The notes below the pieces were generated by a model that made no database searches, was not told where the DNA came from, and saw only the letters and a program-made list of their open reading frames with translations. Below, piece after piece: positions 35,318 to 44,400 of a stretch of DNA of 57,872 bases. The translations under genes were made by a program, and so were the position numbers. Source of the stretch: Candidatus Omnitrophota bacterium (GTDB taxonomy: Bacteria; Omnitrophota; Omnitrophia; Omnitrophales; Aquincolibacteriaceae). Position 1 is the stretch's first letter. Every line of letters begins with the position of its first letter. The DNA lies in assembly GCA_016930235.1 (NCBI GenBank), contig JAFGHI010000047.1:150215-208086 (forward strand). Direction: 5' to 3'.

Positions 35318-35404
35318 CGGAGAGGAAGGGATTCGAACCCTTGAGACCTTGCGGTCTACTCGCTTTCCAAGCGAGCGCACTCGACCGGGCTATGCGACCT
35401 CTCC
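35318..35404 (-). tRNA. tRNA-Ser(GGA)
   Basis: On the minus strand the acceptor stem GGAGAGG/CCTCTCC, the D-arm region GTCGCATAGCCCGGTCGAG, the anticodon stem-loop CTCGC-TTGGAAA-GCGAG with anticodon GGA, a long variable arm (TAGACCGCAAGGTCT) and the T-arm GGGTTCGAATCCC are all present. The long variable arm is characteristic of a serine tRNA. No CCA is encoded in full (GCC then A-T). Confidence 0.97.
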
Positions 35405-35601
35405 GCGTAATAGACTCAAGACTACAGACCAAAGACCGCAGACTAAAAGATTTTTAATCCGCGCGGGCCCTTTTAATAATCTTTATATCACTGCTTTCAA
35501 AAGCAAAGGTCTCCTTCAAAACGGTAAAGCGCCAAAAACTTTTATAACAATCGATTCCTCTTTTGATCTTTTGTCTTCGGTCTTCAGTCTTGGGTCTATC
35601 T

Positions 35602-36093
35602 TTATCGTTTTTCTTTTCTCAAGCTGCGAAAGAACTCTTGAAGCAGGAACCTCGCTTCGTCTTCCAGCACGCCTCGAATCACATTGATTTGGTGATTCAG
35701 TCTTTCATCCGTCGGAATCCGGTAAAGACTTTCACAAGCGCCTGCCTTGGGGTCTTTGGCCCCATAAACAAGATTTTTACACTTCGAAAGAATAAGGGCT
35801 CCTGCGCACATCGTACACGGTTCAAGTGTCACGTAAAGTGTCGCCCCTTCCAAAGATCCCCGGTGTCCTTTCTTTCCTTCCGATAAAGTCTCGGCAGCCT
35901 GTGTAATGGCAATCATTTCCGCATGCGCCGTTGGATCCCTCAAGGTCTCCATCTGATTATGGGCGCGCGCAATGATGCGATTCCCATGAACGATAACAGC
36001 GCCAACCGGCACTTCCCCTTTATCGAGAGCAATGGCCGCCTGCTTCACAGCCTCTTTCATGAAATGCTCATGGATGGATGTTTTATTAGCCAT
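35602..36093 (-). CDS. tadA: tRNA-specific adenosine deaminase TadA (or closely related nucleoside deaminase)
   Basis: 163 residues, the usual length. The zinc-binding HAEMIAI and PCTMCAGALI motifs with the catalytic Glu are intact, as is GEVPVGAVIV near the N-terminus. TadA converts A34 to inosine in tRNA-Arg(ACG), allowing it to read CGU, CGC and CGA. The tRNA-Arg(ACG) gene lies only 172 bases upstream, which supports this assignment over a guanine or cytosine deaminase. Confidence 0.92.
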   Translation of the reverse strand: MANKTSIHEHFMKEAVKQAAIALDKGEVPVGAVIVHGNRIIARAHNQMETLRDPTAHAEMIAITQAAETLSEGKKGHRGSLEGATLYVTLEPCTMCAGALILSKCKNLVYGAKDPKAGACESLYRIPTDERLNHQINVIRGVLEDEARFLLQEFFRSLRKEKR

Positions 36094-36116
36094 ATATAAG
36101 TCCGCGCCCGGAGAGG

Positions 36117-36222
36117 ATTTTCCGCCATACTACTCGGCGGACCCGCCACGCTTTGTGGCGGGGAACCTGCAACCTTCTGAACCGTAAGCCCTTTCCGCCA
36201 ATCTTTCCGGCGGAAGACGCTC
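36117..36222 (-). repeat. Hairpin cluster with a tRNA-Arg-derived fragment interrupted in the anticodon loop
   Basis: Three hairpins: tccgcc...ggcgga, cccgccac-gcttt-gtggcggg and ttccgcc...ggcggaa. Within them aacctgcaaccttctga, ccgta and agacgctct (36164-36222) are identical to the neighbouring tRNA-Arg(ACG), but the three bases GAC of the anticodon loop are replaced by a 28-base hairpin. The acceptor arms are missing, so this is a remnant and not a functional intron-containing tRNA. Confidence 0.7.
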
Positions 36223-36264
36223 TGGTTCACACGGGACAGCTGTTAAAAAACAATTATGAAACCA

Positions 36265-36338
<74 letters not shown>

Positions 36339-37082
36339 AAAACTTTTAACTCTGTACCGCAAAAGTTTTGCGCCTTGCGCTGTACGCGACTTCCTTGGTC
36401 GCGACAGCGTCGTACCTGCACACCGGTGCAGGTGCGGGCGCACACTTCTGCGATAACGAATAACTTATCAAAAGAACAACGCCTTTTCCCTCGGAATAAT
36501 CACCTTCCAGGGCGGGCGCTTGTTGCCTTACTAGATTCCCGCCCAAAACATGCGGGAATTACAAAATAACGATCACCACCATAATGCGTGAGAATGACTT
36601 TTATGCGCACTCCCCTTTACTTAGCCGTCCTACGAAGCTCCGAAGGAGCGTAGCAGGATGGGCACCCTTGCGTTTCTTGCGCAAGAAATGTGCCGTGACG
36701 GTTTAAGGAAAACCGTCTACGGCAGCTGCACTAACCTTTGAATACACAAACTATCTATAAGAACACTCTCCAATATAAGGGTAGGCATTATAACAGATGG
36801 GCTTATGTTTGCAAAAGGCTTAGGGATAGCACGTTACCTTACCTGAAAAATCCGCTTTTAAAGCGCTTCGGTTTCAATCGCCACCGCTCATAACTCATTC
36901 CCGCCTTACGTGTCACCTTTTATGCCTTCTTCTACCGTCGAGTCAACAGTTGAAAGGATGTCGACCTTTCTTGGAATAAGAACTTTCTCTGGGGCTTGCT
37001 CTCTTCTATAATAGCGCCATCTGTTTAGTTTATGATGGAATGAACGGTAACAAAAAGTTCTTTTCTCAAAAGGTCGCTTTAT
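36339..37082. other. Intergenic spacer with small hairpins, no convincing gene
   Basis: About 740 bases between tRNA-Arg and asnB. It contains cctgcac-accg-gtgcagg near 36415, tcctacg-aagctcc-gaa-ggagc-g-tag-c-agga at 36628-36658 and gacggttt-aagg-aaaaccgtc near 36696-36717. The ORF-track entries here lack ribosome binding sites and family similarity. A -10 box TATAAT at 37007-37012 (with a weak TTTCTC -35 at 36984) may drive asnB. Confidence 0.6.
36984..37012 (+). promoter_or_regulatory. Candidate promoter of asnB
   Basis: A consensus TATAAT at 37007-37012 with a weak -35 (TTTCTC at 36984-36989, 17-base spacer). It lies about 70 bases upstream of the asnB ATG, and AAGG about ten bases upstream of the start is the likely ribosome binding site. 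Confidence 0.45.
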
Positions 37083-38918
37083 ATGTGCGGTATATGCGGT
37101 TTTGTAGGGACCGGGGACGAGTCGGTTCTCGTAAGGATGCAGGATAAACTAGTCCACCGTGGTCCTGACGACAAAGGTCATCACTATCAAGCAGGATTGG
37201 GGCTTGCCAATCTCAGGCTGAGTATCATTGATCTCGAAGGCGGTCATCAACCTATCTACAATGAGGACGGGAAAATTTTTGTCGTCTACAACGGTGAAAT
37301 CTACAACTTCCAATCCCTCCAAAAAAGACTTGAAGCAAAAGGTCACCGCTTCCGCTCCAAGACAGATACAGAAGTCATCGTTCATGCCTATGAGGAATGG
37401 GGAGATGATTGCGTTAAGCAATTTCGGGGGATGTTTGCTTTCGCTCTCTGGGACGGGCACCAAAATCGCCTGTTTGCTGCGCGTGACCGCCTGGGTATCA
37501 AACCTTTCTTTTACGCCGCACCGGGGCGCAATTTTATCTTCGCTTCTGAAACAAAATCCTTGCTCGAACATCCTGAAGTTTCTGCAACGATCGACCCCCT
37601 TGCGTTTGATCTCTATATGCGTCTTTCATTCGTGCCAGCCCCCTTCACTATTTTCAGACAGGTAAAAAAACTACCTCCCGGCCATTCCCTTATTTGGAAA
37701 GATGGGGTTATGAAAATCCGACGCTATTGGCAATTGGCCTTTGAACAAACTCCTATGAGCGAAGCCGCTTGGCTGGACGCGTTGGAAGAAAAGATTTTTG
37801 AAACGGTTAGACGACATCTCATTTCTGACGTCCCGCTCGGCGCGTTCCTGAGCGGAGGCACGGACTCAACGGCGATTGTTTATGCCATGAGCCAATGTTT
37901 ACGCGAACCAGTCAAAACTTTTTCGATCGGGTTCGAAGATCCCTTGCATGATGAGCGTCAATATGCCCGGCAGGCCGCCGGTCTTTTTAAATCCGATCAC
38001 CAGGAATTTCTTGTCCCCCGAGGGATCGACGCCGAAACCTTTCAGAAAATTTTTCGGCACTTGGATGAACCGATGAGCGACACGTCCGTCATCCCAACCT
38101 ATGCTGTCTCCAAATTTGCTCGCCAACGGGTCCCCGTCGTTCTCACCGGAGACGGCGCTGATGAAACTTTCGGCGGATATTTTAAATACCATACATTGAA
38201 AAATTGGGAGGATCGATGGGGAAAATTCCCGCTTACGAAAGGCTTGATGAACACGATGGGGAAATTCCTGAGCCATACCCTGCCCTACGGGAAAAGAACC
38301 CTTACCGCTTTAACAAAGCATTCGGCTGAACGTTACGCGGAACTCACCTATGCCTTTTACTCTTTCGAATTTGATGTTCTCTATGGAGATGCCTTTCGAG
38401 ACGAAATCCACACGCGACGCCAGGAAGGCGATATATGGAAATCCCTGACTCCCCTGATCAAGGGCGAGGACATTTTGACAAGCCTCCAGCATTTGGATAT
38501 TCTGACTTATCTGCCTGATGATATCCTTGTCAAAGTTGACCGCATGAGCATGCTCAATTCCTTGGAGGTCCGAGTTCCATTTTTAGACCATGAATTTCAA
38601 GAACTCGTCGCAAAAATTCCCCCTGAAATAAAATGGAAACCCGACCGTCATAAATCTATTCTGAAAAAATTGCTGGAGCGGTGGGGATTTCCGCTTGAAA
38701 TGATCGACCGCAAAAAAATTGCCTTCACGCCTCCCTTGGAAAGCTATTGGCTGACCAATCAATGGATGAAAACAGCCCATGAGGAATTAATTTCGGGGAA
38801 GGCCCTTCGAAGCGGATTTCTGACAAGAAAAGGCATTGATACAATTTTTAAAAGAGGCAACCGCTCAAAGATGTGGAATCTTTGGATTTTTGAAACCTGG
38901 GGACGCCCTTATTTCTGA
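37083..38918 (+). CDS. asnB: Asparagine synthase (glutamine-hydrolysing) AsnB
   Basis: 611 residues, full length. MCGICGFVG places the glutamine-hydrolysing Cys at position 2, HRGPD and YNGEIYN belong to the amidotransferase domain, and LSGGTDSTAIVYAM is the ATP-pyrophosphatase PP-loop of the synthetase domain; DRMSMLNSLEVRVPFLDHE is the conserved C-terminal block. It transfers ammonia from glutamine to aspartate. Close paralogues in surface-polysaccharide clusters amidate sugars or peptides, and the nearby GT87-like gene leaves that open, but it appears to be a single-gene transcript. Confidence 0.95.
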   Translation: MCGICGFVGTGDESVLVRMQDKLVHRGPDDKGHHYQAGLGLANLRLSIIDLEGGHQPIYNEDGKIFVVYNGEIYNFQSLQKRLEAKGHRFRSKTDTEVIVHAYEEWGDDCVKQFRGMFAFALWDGHQNRLFAARDRLGIKPFFYAAPGRNFIFASETKSLLEHPEVSATIDPLAFDLYMRLSFVPAPFTIFRQVKKLPPGHSLIWKDGVMKIRRYWQLAFEQTPMSEAAWLDALEEKIFETVRRHLISDVPLGAFLSGGTDSTAIVYAMSQCLREPVKTFSIGFEDPLHDERQYARQAAGLFKSDHQEFLVPRGIDAETFQKIFRHLDEPMSDTSVIPTYAVSKFARQRVPVVLTGDGADETFGGYFKYHTLKNWEDRWGKFPLTKGLMNTMGKFLSHTLPYGKRTLTALTKHSAERYAELTYAFYSFEFDVLYGDAFRDEIHTRRQEGDIWKSLTPLIKGEDILTSLQHLDILTYLPDDILVKVDRMSMLNSLEVRVPFLDHEFQELVAKIPPEIKWKPDRHKSILKKLLERWGFPLEMIDRKKIAFTPPLESYWLTNQWMKTAHEELISGKALRSGFLTRKGIDTIFKRGNRSKMWNLWIFETWGRPYF

Positions 38919-39092
38919 ACAGACTTGGCCGTTAATCCCAAGGAGTTTTTCTTTTGCTATAAATCCACAAACGGCCTAACATCCGGCGGTCGGTCAAGTG
39001 AACGATTATCCTGATCTTTCCTTCCTCGGAAACCAACTTTCGTTCCCGGCATCAGCTCTTCCAGTAAAAATTTATTCCCTTTCCTGACTAAA
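38919..39092. terminator. Convergent spacer with a possible hairpin terminator
   Basis: Between asnB and the convergent membrane-protein gene, ggccgtt and aacggcc (about 38928-38975) could pair around a roughly 30-base loop containing a T-rich run. It is weak as an intrinsic terminator, and nothing else is recognised in this 174-base spacer. Confidence 0.35.
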
Positions 39093-39458
39093 TCAAAATA
39101 TGGAGAAAATCAGGATCCCGAAGGTTGCTGCCACAAGGCCCAGCAGCCGGATCACAAGACTCGGCATTTCGCTATATGCCGTGATGAAAGTCCGCATCTT
39201 TTCAATGTCGGCGGCAAAAACGACAATCCCGCTCACAAGAAAGAGCACGCCCAAAGCCACTGCCGCAACGGGGACAACACTTTGAGAGGCAATGACAAGG
39301 AGCAGGAGGCCAATGAGAACACGAACGACTCCCGCAATATAAAGGTTCCTTCCTTCCTTAAAGAAGTTAAATAGTTTCTGAGAAAACTGCGGCGACGTAA
39401 AGACAGCCAACCCTAAAATGGTAATCGCCAAAGCAATGAGCTTAGCCAGGATAATCAT
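39093..39458 (-). CDS. Small integral membrane protein, function unknown
   Basis: 121 residues with four hydrophobic segments: LAKLIALAITILGLAVFT, IAGVVRVLIGLLLLVIAS, VAAVALGVLFLVSGIVVFAA and LVIRLLGLVAATFGILIFSI. The overall pattern resembles small DUF2065/YjeT-like membrane proteins, but I cannot assign it. It lies 30 bases downstream of the GT87-like gene on the same strand, so the two are probably cotranscribed. The start at 39458 is preceded by GAAAGGGGCG. Confidence 0.75.
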   Translation of the reverse strand: MIILAKLIALAITILGLAVFTSPQFSQKLFNFFKEGRNLYIAGVVRVLIGLLLLVIASQSVVPVAAVALGVLFLVSGIVVFAADIEKMRTFITAYSEMPSLVIRLLGLVAATFGILIFSIF

Positions 39459-39488
39459 ATCGAACGCCCCTTTCTTTTTTTACCCGAT

Positions 39489-41015
39489 TCAACATACCGT
39501 CTCTTTTGCAACTTTTGATTTTGCTGAAAGAATTCCTACCATTAAAAACAATGTGGTCAGACTTGAAAAATAAAACCTTCTATCGACAATCCCTCCTATC
39601 TCGGGCAACAATGCCACAGCCGTCATTGCACCAAAGGCAAGAACCGTAAAAATCGTAATTTTCCTGCATTCCGAAAACATGAGCGGGATCAAGGAAAGAA
39701 GACAGTAATAGTAATGGCTCAGCAAAAAAACGCAGAAGATGAAAACCACCCCCCCAAAAAAAGCTTCGGCGCCGTGAGAGGCTCTCAAAAAACAAGCCAA
39801 CAGAAAAAGCATGGCTGCAACCGCTATGAAGAAAAAAGGCTTCCGCCCTTCGTAGGTTTTCTCGTTTTCCTCGATCCAGTTCAGCCGCTGCCCGTCCGGC
39901 CATGACTTTAAAACTTCCCGGACATTATGCTCATCCGAAAAAAAGAAAAGGTATCTGAGTCCGACTTTGTTCGTCGTCAGCTTTCCCCGGTGAAGTTCAA
40001 TTTGCCGGGCAAAGCCACGCCAGGGGTTTTCCCCTGCGGGCTTTGGGAGGATCGAGGTCATCAAAAAAATCAAGCCCCCTGCAACGAAAAACGATAAATA
40101 AAAACTCCGAACTGATTTCAACGCTTGCAACCTATCTTTTCTTAAAAGATGACTTAGAAAAAGACCCACAACGCAAAGGCCTGGAAATATTCTCAAAAGT
40201 CCGGATACTGCCACCAAAATCCCACTAAGGATAAACTGGTTTTTGCGGTAGAAGGCAATCCCTAACGCAAGCGCAACTAAATAAGAATACCGAAGGTACG
40301 CCCCCCCGATCATGAGATAGTCGTTTAAGGGATTGACCGCAAGACAAAATAGAAACACAAGCCCCGCCTCTAAACCTAAAAGTATTGCGATGAGCCCTCC
40401 GCATAAAAGGATCAGCAAGATATCCAAACAAGCAGCGATTTGGATGAAGTCTCGGGTTGAAAGAAAAGGCTGGGACGATAAAAAAGAAAGTATCGCTGTT
40501 ACAAAAGGTGTCCCATTATACCCGTGGTCCTGATAGCCGAATTTCACGCCCCAATTCGTCGGAGCTGTCAACCGAAAAACCGAAAGATCTTCCTTAAATT
40601 CCCTCCACCGTTCTTTTGTAAAAAGGCCGGCGATTTCGGATTTTCTCGCCAAAACCTCACTTCGAGGTTCGAGTTCGTATGTCTCAAGAGACCGGATTGC
40701 CAAATCGCCCCGAAAATAGGGATCGTCTTCGGAATCCGCGACGAGGGAAGCCTCATAAAGCTTCGTGTATCCAAGCTCCGGGAAATATTTAGACCCCATG
40801 TAATAGTGATAAATCTCAAGGTTGTGAAGATGCGTTCTCCCCCCATGAAAGAGAAAGAAATTGAAGTGTGCCGTAAAACCCAAAAGAGTCAGGAGGGCAA
40901 GAATCAAAACAAAATATTTCTTCAACCAGTTGTTTTCTTTTCGGAAATAGAAAACCACCGCAAAAATCAGGATGAGGACAATTTGCAAAACCTGCCGCTC
41001 CGCCAGATAGGTCAC
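39489..41015 (-). CDS. Polytopic membrane glycosyltransferase, GT87/DUF2029-like
   Basis: 508 residues starting with GTG (in-frame CTG and upstream codons exist, so the exact start is uncertain). About ten membrane helices surround a long extracytoplasmic loop (YHYYMGSKYFPELGYTKLYE through the region with YQDHGYNGTPFVTA). PELGYTKLYEAS-type segments and the LLRIFPGL motif are typical of GT-C enzymes of the GT87 kind that use polyprenyl-phosphate-linked sugars. The likely role is addition of a sugar to a cell-envelope glycan. Acceptor and donor are unknown. Confidence 0.75.
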   Translation of the reverse strand: MTYLAERQVLQIVLILIFAVVFYFRKENNWLKKYFVLILALLTLLGFTAHFNFFLFHGGRTHLHNLEIYHYYMGSKYFPELGYTKLYEASLVADSEDDPYFRGDLAIRSLETYELEPRSEVLARKSEIAGLFTKERWREFKEDLSVFRLTAPTNWGVKFGYQDHGYNGTPFVTAILSFLSSQPFLSTRDFIQIAACLDILLILLCGGLIAILLGLEAGLVFLFCLAVNPLNDYLMIGGAYLRYSYLVALALGIAFYRKNQFILSGILVAVSGLLRIFPGLCVVGLFLSHLLRKDRLQALKSVRSFYLSFFVAGGLIFLMTSILPKPAGENPWRGFARQIELHRGKLTTNKVGLRYLFFFSDEHNVREVLKSWPDGQRLNWIEENEKTYEGRKPFFFIAVAAMLFLLACFLRASHGAEAFFGGVVFIFCVFLLSHYYYCLLSLIPLMFSECRKITIFTVLAFGAMTAVALLPEIGGIVDRRFYFSSLTTLFLMVGILSAKSKVAKETVC

Positions 41016-41452
41016 CAGGAAACTCCCAAATCCCGCTCTGTCATTAGCGATTTAAAAAATTTTTGAAAGACTTTCTTATGCTTTATTGGCTGGATTATAC
41101 GTACTTGCTATGAGAATAACCAGTTTGTTTTACCTTGCTATATCTCAAATCCCACCTTTTAAGTTGAAAAAACGACTTCGAAATTATGTTTTACAAAGAT
41201 ATATAACCTTTTTACTATGTTTTTCTAATTCCTTACGTGGAAAAACGGAAATAATGCCTTTGCGTCTTGAAAAGCTATGCTATAATTACCGCTCTCCGCA
41301 GGACATGAGAGTTTTCATAAAAATTCGTTTTTTCTTTCTAGCAGTCCCAAGAATAGACGATATTTTTTTGCCGAATTACTTCACCGATTTTTGAAAGTAT
41401 CCGTTCACTTGACACTATAAGGAAGGAGCTTTTTGATCTTAAAGCAATAGCT
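41016..41452 (+). promoter_or_regulatory. Long leader/intergenic region upstream of the GH94 membrane protein
   Basis: A consensus TATAAT at 41281-41286 (after gctatgc; TTGCGT about 15 bases before it) is the best promoter, leaving a leader of about 160 bases. A strong Shine-Dalgarno-like GGAAGGAG at about 41422-41429 is 23 bases from the ATG, further than usual, with no in-frame start in between. The 102-codon ORF at 41086-41394 has no family features and is judged spurious. Confidence 0.45.
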
Positions 41453-44400
41453 ATGAAAAAACCAAACCAGACCCATCGTTATACTCAATCATTATTTCTA
41501 ACCCTTTTCGTCTTATTCGCAATATTTTCTCTTCCGGCCACCTTCGCGTTGGCCGAGGAAGCAATTTCCTACGATATTCTTGACGCAGGCCAAAGAGAAG
41601 TTGTAACGGTTGGTGATTCTAAAGGGCTCATGATTCCTTCCTACGATGCCATCAATGAAAGAGACATCGTAGAATTTGATTACACCTTATCCGAAAATTC
41701 ATCTGCCAGTTTGGTCGCGCGTGATTTCCCTGCGGCATTAAGTGCCGACACGATCGATTCTGTTAAAATCGGGGTCGAAACCTTGGACGCTGAACAAGTC
41801 AACCAGATCGCGGTAGAAGCAAAGTTAAAAGGCGACAAGGGGATCCAAAACATCCCCCTCGCGATTAAGCGCGGTTGGAAATCCCTTGAAGCAAGTATTG
41901 ATTGGAAAAATATCGGCTCTTTACGCGAAATTACTTTTACGGTTGCAACAAAAAACGATACTTTATCAGCGAAAGGAACCGTCTCTTTCGCGGTTCTTTT
42001 TGAAAAAAAATCTCCGGCAGATCAAGCCAAAACGGGTCCCAACATCCCGACCTCCTTCGGACTTTTGAGTTCCCGTGAGCGGGGCGTTTCCGGTGAGGGG
42101 GGCGCTGAAGGCAGCTTGCTTCCGACTTTCGACCAGGTCGTGGGAAAGGACATCCTCGAGGTTGATTACTCCATCCCCCAAGGTGGTCGTCTGAATGTCT
42201 GGTCAAAAAGTTTTCACACTGCGCTTGACGCCAACACTGCCGACACGGCAAGGGTTGGCATCCGGGCTTTTGACTCCAAGCAAATTAAAGATGTTGCCGT
42301 CAATCTTGAGTTAAAAGGAACCATCGGAAAACAAACAACGCCTCTCAACCTGAAGCCGGGTTGGAATTCCTTTCAAGAAACTGTGGACTGGGTTTCCGTG
42401 GGCGCTCTCAAAGAGGTTTGTTTTACCCTTGCGCCCCAAAAAGGGTCCGGTTTAGTTCATGGAACTTTGTCTTTCGCCCTTCAATTCGTCAAAGGAAATT
42501 CCGCCGATCAAATAAGCTCTGAATCACAATCCTTTACACCTTCGTTCAGTATTATGGATGCTGGCGTCCGCGGTATGTTTAATATCGGAGATGCGCAAGG
42601 TGTTATCGGTGTTGTTTTTGATGAAATCGTTGGGAAAGATGTTTTAAGCTTCGACTATTCGGCGCCCTCCGGCACACATGTTGGTATTTGGACTCAGGAA
42701 TACCCCGCCGAACTTAGCCCTGAAAGCGCCGATGCCGTGCGAATCGGTGTCATGGTCCCAACCGCTGCACAAGTGGATGAAGTTGCGGTTAAGGTTGAAA
42801 TTAAAGGCGAAACGAGCTGGCAGACTATCCCCCTCGAGCTCAAACCCGGATGGAACTCCGTTCTTGAATCCATTAACTGGTCGATGGTTGGTCATCTCAA
42901 GGAGGCTGTTTTTGTCGTCAGCCCAGTTGGCCAAGGCCCCACCATTTTGAGTCCAATGGGCGGGAGCCCTGTTGCGGTCAGCCGCGCTGAAGAAAACGAT
43001 CTGCTTGCCGGAACTCTCTATTTTGACCTTGAGTTCGGAAAACTTTCGCTCCTTCAAAAATATTTCACTTTTGTCAAGATCGGGCTTCTTCTTTTATTGA
43101 GCCTGCTCTTAGCCTTTTTCGTCGCGATTCTCAAGCGAAATTTCGGGAAAAATGGAGCTGAGGAATTTCAATCGTTCCGCCGCCGCGACGCGGAACTAGA
43201 CACCCCCGGGGATTCGCGCTCGCTGAAACTCCGCTGGGATCTTTTTTACGGTACAGTCGCCGTCCTCATTGTCGGCGTAGCCATTAAAATTTATTCTCTG
43301 GGGACCATCGGTTATTTGGACGATGGGCTGAACTTTACTTTCCTGGCAGTCGCCTTAACCGGCGCGGTGATAGCAGCCCTCTTAAAATACAAGCATACGG
43401 GGAAACACTTATCCCCCAGCGAAATCTTCCAGAATGTTCTCATTACCGGGCTCCTAGCTGCGTCATCGACAAAGCAAGACCTGCTTCAAGCGCCAGCAAC
43501 CTGGTCGCAATTATTTATGATTGCTAACCTGACGGCAACCATCGTTTTTTTGATTTATCACATTTCCAATGCGTGTTCGCTCGCTTCTTCGGGGAAACAT
43601 TTAAAACCTTTGACCGGAGCTTTGATCACCATCACTCCCTATCTCTTTGGCTGGTTGCTGCTGCTTGAAAATTCCAACCTTCTTCAAACGATCGCCAGCG
43701 TTCTTACTTTTGGCCTTCTCGCATCCTGGCCGATCGCCAACGAAATTTTTGGCCGGTTTATCGTCGTCCTCGTTTTCAACGAAGTCTTCACCAACGGCAT
43801 CAGCATGGCAACCAAGGGAAAGCTGGTCCGGACTGCCAAAGCCCATTGGGTCATTTTATTGGTTTCCTTGGGTGTTGTTGTCGCACCCTGGATTGCTGAT
43901 TTGGGATCCAGTGAAGCGGCTGCTTCTTTGCCGGGTATGCTCCCAGCCTTGGCCGCCATCCTGGCAACAATTCTTTCCTACGGCGGTCTTTGGGGTGAAG
44001 TTTACCTTATCACCGGCATCGCTCTCGACGGCGGCCACCGAACTGCACCCTCGAACGAATCTATCTCGCAACACGTATGGATTGGAACGAAAAAAGGCAT
44101 GGCGTATAGCGGCATTTTATTGTCCCTGCTTTTCCTTCTTTATATGCTGCTGAATTCCCCGGCTGCCCAAGCCGTGATGAATGCTATGCCACTTTTGGTT
44201 GGAATTCTTTCGGGAGCTCTCTTGTTCCCGCTTATTAAAACAATTATCGAAACCTTTGATGGCAGCCAGCCTTTCTTCGAGCGCACGGCCTACAGTTATC
44301 GTGATAAAACATTGTATGCCCGCGGCGCTGTGATCGGTTTCGGTTTTGCCTACATGATCACACAAAATATGTTTCAGCTCGCCATGTCAGACCGCATCAG

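Noticed and set aside
36628-36717. Possible small RNA or tRNA in the asnB upstream spacer
   Set aside because: Only simple hairpins are visible; no cloverleaf or known RNA family pattern.
41281-41286. Riboswitch in the 160-base leader of the GH94 gene
   Set aside because: No recognisable aptamer consensus; the long leader alone is not enough.
41086-41394. 102-codon ORF upstream of the GH94 giant gene
   Set aside because: No recognisable domain and no ribosome binding site; it covers the likely promoter and leader.
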